From Lentisphaeria bacterium (GTDB lineage: Bacteria > Verrucomicrobiota > Lentisphaeria > Oligosphaerales > Oligosphaeraceae), in contig JAKSPA010000094.1 in assembly GCA_024405235.1 (NCBI GenBank), forward strand, positions 1 to 6,674: DNA of 6,674 bases. The letters are read 5' to 3'. A program made the position numbers and the translations under genes. Within the stretch, counting starts at the first letter, position 1. Every line of letters starts with the position of its first letter. The notes under the pieces were generated by a model. It saw only the letters and a list, made by a program, of their open reading frames with translations, did no database searches and was not told the DNA's origin. This document shows, in pieces, positions 1-4,734 of the stretch.

Positions 1-688
1 CATACAAGAACAGGCTCAAGGACATGAAGGGCACCATGCCGTCCGGGGACGCCACCAGCGTTCCAGACCCTTTTAGCACGATCACGCAGCCCAAGGCGAC
101 GGCCATTTCGCGAACGCATTGTTCACGTGCGCAATCTTTTTCAGGCTCCATGGCCTGAACAAGTCGCCTGAATTCGCCGTCATGCGGTGTCAGCACGGCT
201 TTCGAACGCGCTTTGCAATCCGTGAGCAGACATGGATTTCTTGAAATGCGATTAAGCGCATCCGCATCCAGAACTTTCGGCAAATCAACCGCTATGGCCT
301 CTTTCAGAAAACCATCGACTTCGCCGTAGGCACACATGCCTGGCCCTAGCACCAGCGCCGTCGTCTTTTCCAGTTCCCTTTCAAATTGCGGCAGAGACTT
401 TTCAGAAAAAACGCCGAACTCTGAATCAGACGCGACGCGATGGACAATCAGCGCCTGCGGCACATGACAGAAAAGTTCGGCGGCCTGAGGGATACAGACC
501 TTCACTATGCCTGCGCCTGCATAAAGCCCTGCAGTCGCAGCAAGCATCGGCGCACCAGAGTATTCTCTTGAACCGCCTGCGACAAGAAGCGTGCCGTGGG
601 TGTATTTGTGTGCATCCACGGCATAGCGCGGCAGATCTTTGCGAGCGTCGTCAATCCCGTAGTCAATGATGTCGAGATTTTCGCTCAT
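1..688 (-). CDS. nnrD: ADP/ATP-dependent NAD(P)HX dehydratase (NnrD/YjeF C-terminal, ribokinase-like fold), 3' end cut by window edge
   Basis: Only the first 229 codons are present. By family knowledge, this cytosolic enzyme uses ADP or ATP to dehydrate the S-form of hydrated NADH or NADPH back to the normal cofactor (metabolite repair). Visible family landmarks are DAHKYTHGTLLVAGGS (25-40), the glycine-rich YSGAPMLAATAGLYAGAG (43-60), LGPGM (114-118), VLDADALN (139-146), LTPHDGEF (166-173) and VLKGSGTLVASPDG (204-217). The catalytic GN..MA..G.GDVL region should follow, beyond the edge. No NnrE epimerase domain precedes it; the protein starts directly with the dehydratase domain. The ATG at 688 is 9 nt after the purD stop and has no clear Shine-Dalgarno sequence, which suggests translational coupling to purD. 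The last dozen or so residues (about 218-229) do not resemble the family, so the terminal bases may be unreliable. The family assignment is firm. Whether the organism also has a separate NnrE cannot be seen. Confidence 0.88.
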   Translation of the reverse strand, partial: MSENLDIIDYGIDDARKDLPRYAVDAHKYTHGTLLVAGGSREYSGAPMLAATAGLYAGAGIVKVCIPQAAELFCHVPQALIVHRVASDSEFGVFSEKSLPQFERELEKTTALVLGPGMCAYGEVDGFLKEAIAVDLPKVLDADALNRISRNPCLLTDCKARSKAVLTPHDGEFRRLVQAMEPEKDCAREQCVREMAVALGCVIVLKGSGTLVASPDGMVPFMSLSLFLY

Positions 689-697
689 CGACGATTG

Positions 698-1960
698 CTA
701 TTTGCGATTGAACGCCTTGTGTGCGATGTCCTTGCGATATTCCACGCCGTCCCACGAAATTTTGGCGACGCCTGCGTATGCTTTGTCAACGGCTTCGCGA
801 AGCGTAGTGCCTCTTGCCGTGACGCCGAGCACTCGACCGCCATTGGTGAGAATCGCGCCGTTCTCGCCCTTCTTCGTGCCTGCGTGGAAGACCACGCAGC
901 CTTCTTTGGCGGCATCGTCCAATCCGCTGATCGGAAGGCCTTTGGGATAGCTTCCCGGATAGCCTTGCGAAGCCATAACGACGCAGACCGCAGGATCATC
1001 AGACCACTTTAGCGTGATTTCCGAAAGGCGCGCATCGGCTGTAGCGGCAAGCGCCTCGACCAGATCGGAATCCAGACGCGCAAGAACTGCCTGCGTTTCC
1101 GGATCTCCGAAACGCACATTGAATTCAAGAAGTTTCGGCCCTTCTGCCGTAACCATGATTCCGGCGTAGATGATTCCACGGAAGTAGAGACCGTCCTTCT
1201 GGACGCCCTTCAGAAACGGCTGGAGAACTCCAGCATCGATTCGCGCCATCAGCTCTGGAGTGACGACTGGTGCGGGAGAATATGCGCCCATGCCGCCTGT
1301 ATTCGGACCTTTGTCGCCATCGTAAGCACGCTTGTGGTCCTGACTGGACACCAACGGAATGATTGTCTTTCCATCACAAAGCGCGAGAATGGAGGCCTCT
1401 TCGCCGACCAGACAGTCCTCAAGCAGCACACGGCTGCCTGCAGTGCCGAACGCGCCGTCGAAGCAGGACTTCACGGCGTCCTCAGCCGTCTTGACATCCA
1501 TTGCCACGACAACGCCCTTGCCAGCGGCAAGACCATCTGCCTTCACGACGACTGGCGCGCCATGCGCCTTGAGATATTCAAGCGCAGGTGCCGCCTCAGT
1601 GAAAACAGCCGCCTTCGCGGTCGGCAGACCATGACGCGCCATGAAATCCTTCGCGTAGGATTTGCTGCCCTCGAGCTGCGCAGCCTCCTTGTCCGGACCG
1701 ACAATGCGCAGGCCGCGCGAACGGAACTCGTCGACGATTCCTTCGCATAGAAGCGCTTCGGGACCAACCATAGTCAGACCGATGTTGTTCGCCTGAGCGA
1801 AATCCGCCAATTCGACAGGAGTCTTAGCGGCAACGGGAATTGCCGAAGGGATTCCGGGATTGCCTGGCGCCCAATAGAGCTTTCCCGCGAGAGGACTCTG
1901 CATCATCTTCCATGCGATTGCATGTTCACGACCGCCTGCGCCAACTAAAAGGATATCCAT
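698..1960 (-). CDS. purD: phosphoribosylamine--glycine ligase (GAR synthetase)
   Basis: A complete 420-residue protein, the usual length for monofunctional bacterial PurD. It joins glycine to 5-phosphoribosylamine using ATP, the second step of de novo purine synthesis in the cytosol. Visible landmarks are the N-terminal GAGGREHA (7-14), the ATP-grasp stretch VVVKADGLAAGKGVVVA (137-153), SSQDHKRAYDGDKGPNTGGM (205-224) followed by GAYSP, and the metal/nucleotide-binding LEFNVRFGDPETQ (278-290). The C-terminal domain carries the usual NGGRVLGVTA (373-382). The ATG at 1960 is chosen because MDILLVGAGGREHA is the normal family N-terminus; a GGAG lies 11 nt upstream, somewhat far. It stands alone upstream of nnrD and downstream of the tsf terminator, so it needs its own promoter in 1961-2070 or read-through; I could not fix a convincing promoter there. 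No defects were seen. Confidence 0.97.
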   Translation of the reverse strand: MDILLVGAGGREHAIAWKMMQSPLAGKLYWAPGNPGIPSAIPVAAKTPVELADFAQANNIGLTMVGPEALLCEGIVDEFRSRGLRIVGPDKEAAQLEGSKSYAKDFMARHGLPTAKAAVFTEAAPALEYLKAHGAPVVVKADGLAAGKGVVVAMDVKTAEDAVKSCFDGAFGTAGSRVLLEDCLVGEEASILALCDGKTIIPLVSSQDHKRAYDGDKGPNTGGMGAYSPAPVVTPELMARIDAGVLQPFLKGVQKDGLYFRGIIYAGIMVTAEGPKLLEFNVRFGDPETQAVLARLDSDLVEALAATADARLSEITLKWSDDPAVCVVMASQGYPGSYPKGLPISGLDDAAKEGCVVFHAGTKKGENGAILTNGGRVLGVTARGTTLREAVDKAYAGVAKISWDGVEYRKDIAHKAFNRK

Positions 1961-1993
1961 GATTTCGTCTGCTCCACAATTGAGATGTACAGT

Positions 1994-2036
1994 AAAAACA
2001 AAAACCGCTCATCGGATAATATACCGATGGGCGGTT
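1994..2036 (-). terminator. Rho-independent terminator of the rpsB-tsf operon
   Basis: In the minus-strand transcript, AACCGCCCATCGG (2036-2024) pairs with CCGATGAGCGGTT (2015-2003) around an 8-nt AT-only loop. This makes a 13-bp stem with one internal C/A mismatch. The stem runs directly into TTTTGTTTTT, a T-rich tract down to 1994. It starts 35 nt after the tsf stop codon and lies 43 nt or more before the purD start. As plus-strand RNA the mismatch would become a G-U pair, but no T-run follows on that side, so the signal is directional for tsf. Confidence 0.87.
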
Positions 2037-2048
2037 CTTGCGTATGTC

Positions 2049-2071
2049 ATTCGTGTGAAATCACACCGAAT
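2049..2071 (-). other. Inverted repeat/hairpin overlapping the tsf stop codon
   Basis: The arms GTGTGA (2053-2058) and TCACAC (2061-2066) are perfect complements. The outer ATTC (2049-2052) and GAAT (2068-2071) extend the stem, with one bulged base at 2067. The RNA would be a stem of about 9 bp with an AUUU loop, beginning inside the TAA stop of tsf and 12 nt upstream of the terminator stem. It could stabilise the 3' end, be a protein-binding operator for purD, or be incidental. TGTGA/TCACA resembles half a CRP site, but the spacing (2, not 6) does not fit. Confidence 0.45.
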
Positions 2072-2892
2072 TATTTTGCGATTTCTTCACCGACCAGCCA
2101 GCGAACGAAGCGGACCACGGAGACGTTGGGAGCGACCTTCGCCAGTGTGGTGTGCTCGTCATCGATCCACGGCATGTCCATCAGGCAGATTTCGGTGTAG
2201 CGCTTTGCGAGCTTGCCCTGGAGAATCTTCTCCAATGCGGCCTCGGGCTTGCCAGCCAGACGTGGGTCGGCAGCTGCGATTTCACGCTCCTTGGCGACGA
2301 ACTCTGCGGGAACGTCCTTCTGGGAGATGTAGGTAGGATTGCTTGCGGTGATGTGCAGAGCGATGTTCAGAAGGAGACCAGCGTCCTCTGTGCCGGCGAC
2401 CTCGACGAGAGTCGCGTAGGGCTGAGCGGTGTGGAGGTAGTAGGCGAGTTTGTTGCCTGCTGCGGCGGTCCACTTGATGGCGCGGCGGATGGACATGTTC
2501 TCGCCGATCTTGCCGATCAGAGCCTTCAGTTCAGCATCCATAGCGGCGGCGACCTTCTCGGAAACATCGCCTTCGCCTTCGCATGCCAGCGCGCAGTTCG
2601 CGGCGTTCTGGACGAATGCCTTGAACTCGGCGGTATTCGCAACGAAATCGGTCTCGCAGAGAGCCTCGACCAGCGCGACGCAATTGTCACCTGCTGCGGC
2701 AACTGCCCAGCGGCCCTGGTTGACAGCACGGCCAGCGCGCTTCTGCGCCTTTGCGATACCAGCCTTGCGGAGGTTCTCAATTGCGCCGTCGACGTCGCCA
2801 TTGCTCTCGACGAGAGCCTTCTTGCATTCCATCATGCCGCAACCAGTCTTCTGGCGCAGCTCCATAACCATTTTCGCAGTGATGTCTGCCAT
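2071..2892 (-). CDS. tsf: translation elongation factor Ts
   Basis: A complete 273-residue protein, close to the standard bacterial EF-Ts length. It is the guanine-nucleotide exchange factor for EF-Tu in the cytosol. It opens with the UBA-like N-terminal domain (about 1-40) carrying signature 1, LRQKTGCGMMECKKAL (12-27). Signature 2, ETDFVAN, follows at 80-86; TDFV is the segment known to contact EF-Tu. The dimerisation/core subdomains follow, and the end VRFVRWLVGEEI (260-271) matches the usual family C-terminus. The ATG at 2892 has an AGGAG (2906-2902) with a 9-nt spacer. It follows rpsB by 83 nt and shares its transcript; an intrinsic terminator lies just after it. Small departures from the common consensus (GCGMMEC for GAGMMDC, and NQGRW at 58-62 where AAEG-like sequence is common) do not affect the identification. 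Confidence 0.98.
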   Translation of the reverse strand: MADITAKMVMELRQKTGCGMMECKKALVESNGDVDGAIENLRKAGIAKAQKRAGRAVNQGRWAVAAAGDNCVALVEALCETDFVANTAEFKAFVQNAANCALACEGEGDVSEKVAAAMDAELKALIGKIGENMSIRRAIKWTAAAGNKLAYYLHTAQPYATLVEVAGTEDAGLLLNIALHITASNPTYISQKDVPAEFVAKEREIAAADPRLAGKPEAALEKILQGKLAKRYTEICLMDMPWIDDEHTTLAKVAPNVSVVRFVRWLVGEEIAK

Positions 2893-2933
2893 TTTTCTAA
2901 ACTCCTGAAGTTATAGTGAAAAGTATATCGGAT

Positions 2934-2970
2934 GCCGATCGGAAGCGTTCTCCGATCGGTTCCAATCGGC
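2934..2970 (-). promoter_or_regulatory. rpsB-tsf intergenic hairpins with alternative pairing (candidate attenuator or processing site)
   Basis: Three related arms occur in 37 nt: CCGATCGG at 2935-2942, CCGATCGG at 2952-2959 and CCAATCGG at 2962-2969 (plus-strand reading). In minus-strand RNA the first and second pair as a 10-bp stem with one G-U pair and a 5-nt loop (2945-2949). Alternatively 2934-2942 pairs with 2962-2970 as a 9-bp stem with one G-U pair, which excludes the first fold. No T-run follows, so it is not an ordinary terminator. The site lies 5 nt past the rpsB stop and 28 nt before the tsf Shine-Dalgarno. Its position suggests tuning of S2 versus EF-Ts output, but that is inference. 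Confidence 0.5.
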
Positions 2971-2975
2971 TGCTA

Positions 2976-3758
2976 TTATGCCTTCGCTTCTTCGGCGACA
3001 GGTGCTTCGGCCTTGTCGTCCTTAGCTGCGGCTGCTTCGTCGGCTGCGGCCTTTGCGGCGGCCTTCTTCTTGCCGGCGACCTGCTTGCCTTCCATCACTG
3101 CATCCTGCAGAGCGGAAACGATGACCTTGATGGAACGCAGTGCGTCGTCATTGCCTGGCACGACGTAGTCGATGCCGTCGGGATTGCAGTTGGAGTCAAC
3201 CAGTGCGACGACAGGGATGTTCAGTTTGATGGCTTCCTGAACGGCGATGTGCTCGCGGTCGACGTCGATGATGACGACAGCTGCGGGCAGTTTGGGCATG
3301 TCGGCGATACCACCGAGAGCGGTCTCGAGCTTGGCGAGTTCACGCTTCAGACCTGCGACCTGCTTTTTGGGCATGCGCTCGAAGGTGCCGTCCTCGCTCT
3401 GAGTGCGGAGCTTCTTCATGGCAGCAACGCGGGTCTGAACGACCTTGGAGTTGGTCAGGGTGCCGCCCAGCCAGCGGTCGCACATATAGGGCATTCCGAC
3501 TGCCTCGGCAGCGGCGCGAACGGTCTCCTGAGCCTGACGCTTTGCGCCGACGAAGAGGATCTGTCCGCCATTGGAAGCGGTCTGGGTGAGGAAGTCGCAT
3601 GCCGCAGCAAGCTGCTTCATGGTCTTGCCCAGGTCGAAAATGGTGATGCCGCTACGGGTACCATAGATGTACTTCTTCATCTTGGGGTTCCAGCGACGTG
3701 TCTGATGACCGAAATGAACGCCTGCTTCCAGCAGGTCGGTGATGGTGATTTTCGCCAT
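2976..3758 (-). CDS. rpsB: 30S ribosomal protein S2
   Basis: A complete 260-residue protein of the small ribosomal subunit. Family landmarks are GVHFGHQTRRWNPKM (13-27), ILFVGAKRQA (67-76), DRWLGGTLTN (94-103), VVIIDVDREHIAVQEA (161-176) and PVVALVDSNCNPDGIDYVVP (182-201). The core ends near 225; the last 30 or so residues are a low-complexity tail rich in Ala, Lys, Asp and Glu, as often seen on S2. I chose the ATG at 3758 (MAKITITDLLEAGVHFGH) because it matches the family start and has GAGGAG 9 nt upstream. An in-frame ATG at 3881 would add 41 non-homologous residues from leader sequence. It is the first gene of the rpsB-tsf operon. In E. coli S2 represses its own operon after transcription, so the structured leader here may serve a similar role, though that is not shown. 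Confidence 0.98.
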   Translation of the reverse strand: MAKITITDLLEAGVHFGHQTRRWNPKMKKYIYGTRSGITIFDLGKTMKQLAAACDFLTQTASNGGQILFVGAKRQAQETVRAAAEAVGMPYMCDRWLGGTLTNSKVVQTRVAAMKKLRTQSEDGTFERMPKKQVAGLKRELAKLETALGGIADMPKLPAAVVIIDVDREHIAVQEAIKLNIPVVALVDSNCNPDGIDYVVPGNDDALRSIKVIVSALQDAVMEGKQVAGKKKAAAKAAADEAAAAKDDKAEAPVAEEAKA

Positions 3759-3767
3759 GGTGGTAGT

Positions 3768-3773
3768 CTCCTC
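3768..3773 (-). promoter_or_regulatory. Shine-Dalgarno GAGGAG of rpsB (decides the start)
   Basis: GAGGAG sits 9 nt upstream of the ATG at 3758, the same spacing as for tsf and the zinc-ribbon/PH gene. No comparable site precedes the further in-frame ATG at 3881 (or the one at 3869), which supports the shorter S2 protein. Confidence 0.85.
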
Positions 3774-3784
3774 TTCGTTGTTCA

Positions 3785-3865
3785 ACGGTTTGATGCAACC
3801 GCCGATCTTACCGAGTGTGTTGTTTGTTTTGAACGTCCGGACGTCATCCGACGAACGGACAAGTC
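3785..3865 (-). promoter_or_regulatory. Structured 5' leader of rpsB, with 12-bp palindrome and a hairpin before the RBS
   Basis: The 253-nt gap between rpsB and the PH-domain gene holds no other gene. Its rpsB-proximal half is rich in inverted repeats: a perfect 12-bp palindrome ACGTCCGGACGT at 3833-3844, an outer GTCCG/CGGAC pair reaching toward 3860, and a CGGTT/AACCG stem with a 6-nt loop (3786-3801) about 12 nt before the Shine-Dalgarno. This is a candidate autoregulatory leader for S2 or an operator. I cannot match it to a named ribosomal-protein leader family by eye. Confidence 0.4.
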
Positions 3866-3867
3866 GC

Positions 3868-3897
3868 ATAATGTAATGCAATCACGCGATTTTGCAA
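3868..3897 (-). promoter_or_regulatory. Possible sigma70-type promoter for rpsB-tsf
   Basis: On the minus strand TTGCAA (3897-3892) is followed after 16 nt by TACATT (3875-3870), or after 18 nt by CATTAT (3873-3868). Each box matches the consensus at 4 of 6 positions. It sits in the AT-rich part of the gap and would give a leader of roughly 100 nt. The position makes sense, but the match is modest and other AT-rich stretches nearby could serve. Confidence 0.3.
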
Positions 3898-3914
3898 TTC
3901 GCAATTTTCAATTC
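3894..3914. repeat. Short AT-rich near-repeat (GCAATT/GCAATT/CAATTC)
   Basis: Three nearly identical 6-7 nt units, GCAATTC, GCAATT and CAATTC, follow each other in 21 nt just upstream of, and touching, the candidate -35 box. It may be simple slippage sequence, an UP-like AT-rich element or binding sites. Its short length gives little weight. Confidence 0.3.
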
Positions 3915-4011
3915 TATTAAACAGCCAGAAGTACTTAGCCTTATAGTTCATTCCGCGGAGCACGCTCCACAGCACTAATCTTAGCGCCTCCGAAATATCC
4001 TAAAAGTCCTA

Positions 4012-4713
4012 CTAGTCCATCAGAGTCCGTAGGAGATCGTGGACTTCCATTGGCGCATCAATATCGGCGATGGAAATTTCAGCGCCGGCGGTCGCTGAGG
4101 TACCCACTTGAACATCTCCAATGTTCAGCAGCTGCTCGATAATGTTCTGCTTGAGCCACACGGCGCGGATGTCCTCTATTCGTATTTCGACTCTCTGTCG
4201 CGTAAAGAATCCCTCGCTCACTACAAGTCTCCTGTCGTCAAGAAGATATGTCGTTGTAAGGATTCCAATGAACAATTTCATGAACCAAATCAGACAGAAT
4301 GCGATGACAAGAAGCAGCACATACATGCTGAAATCCATGTGCTTCAAGAACGGAACCGAGAGAATTATGACAGCGAACGCTATGATAAGCGGCGGCAGGA
4401 GGCGTTTATACGTCGGATGCATCTTGAAATGCACAACTTCTTCTTCAGACGGAACTTCTGGTGCCTTCTCATCTGCGGTCCGCGTTTTCTGCGGCGCCTT
4501 GCAATGCTTCGTTTCAGGCACGATGGCAACATTTTCCGCAGGTGCTTCAGCCGCAGCTGAAACGGTAGAAGTCACGCCTGTCGCTTCTGCGTCAGACGCA
4601 TCAAGATACTCCATGCACCAGCGGCACTTGCGAGCGCCGATGCGAATCTTCTCCTTGCAGAAGGGACAAAGCTGATAGCCTTCCTCAACTTGCTGATCCG
4701 CTGAATTCGCCAT
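4012..4713 (-). CDS. Zinc-ribbon, two-helix membrane protein with bacterial PH domain (YdbS/bPH2-like); function unknown
   Basis: A 233-residue protein from the ATG at 4713. Domains in order: a four-cysteine zinc ribbon CPFC-X10-CRWC (Cys 16, 19, 30, 33); a low-complexity Ala/Glu/Lys-rich linker (about 38-95); two predicted membrane helices (about 106-123 and 130-151) with a short connection; then a bacterial PH-like domain (about 152-232) with TYLLDDRRLVVSEGFFTRQ and RIEDIRAVWLKQNIIEQLLN, typical of the bPH2 (YdbS/YdbT) family. The ribbon and PH domain probably both face the cytosol. Two upstream ATGs compete: the one at 4722 abuts the Shine-Dalgarno, whereas the one at 4713 is spaced 9 nt from it, so I use 4713. 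It starts 21 nt after the ABC-F stop, suggesting one transcript. No catalytic residues are evident; it may be a membrane scaffold or sensor. No clear terminator follows it. Confidence 0.85.
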   Translation of the reverse strand: MANSADQQVEEGYQLCPFCKEKIRIGARKCRWCMEYLDASDAEATGVTSTVSAAAEAPAENVAIVPETKHCKAPQKTRTADEKAPEVPSEEEVVHFKMHPTYKRLLPPLIIAFAVIILSVPFLKHMDFSMYVLLLVIAFCLIWFMKLFIGILTTTYLLDDRRLVVSEGFFTRQRVEIRIEDIRAVWLKQNIIEQLLNIGDVQVGTSATAGAEISIADIDAPMEVHDLLRTLMD

Positions 4714-4722
4714 ATCTTTCAT

Positions 4723-4728
4723 CCTCCC
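4723..4728 (-). promoter_or_regulatory. Shine-Dalgarno GGGAGG deciding the start of the PH-domain gene
   Basis: GGGAGG directly touches the ATG at 4722 but lies 9 nt from the ATG at 4713. A ribosome cannot normally use a Shine-Dalgarno with zero spacing, so the second ATG is preferred. The protein then begins MANSADQQ. Confidence 0.8.
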
Positions 4729-4734
4729 TTGTAA

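Noticed and set aside
2053..2066. CRP-like site (TGTGA...TCACA)
   Set aside because: The half-sites are only 2 nt apart instead of 6, and the repeat sits at the tsf stop codon rather than in a promoter.
3759..3881. N-terminal extension of S2 from the in-frame ATG at 3881
   Set aside because: The extra 41 residues do not resemble S2 and come from structured leader. The ATG at 3758 has a good Shine-Dalgarno and the standard family N-terminus.
2916..3920. Long open frame on the plus strand (334 codons) opposite rpsB, preceded by another (2152-2916) opposite tsf
   Set aside because: Both are antisense shadows of two unmistakable genes. Their products are low-complexity (Gly/Cys/Val/Leu-rich) with no recognisable domain, and no convincing RBS was seen.
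3955..3970. Hairpin after the PH-domain gene (GCGGAG/CTCCAC, loop of 4) as a terminator
   Set aside because: Only 6 bp with one wobble pair, and no T-run follows on either strand, so I cannot support a terminator.
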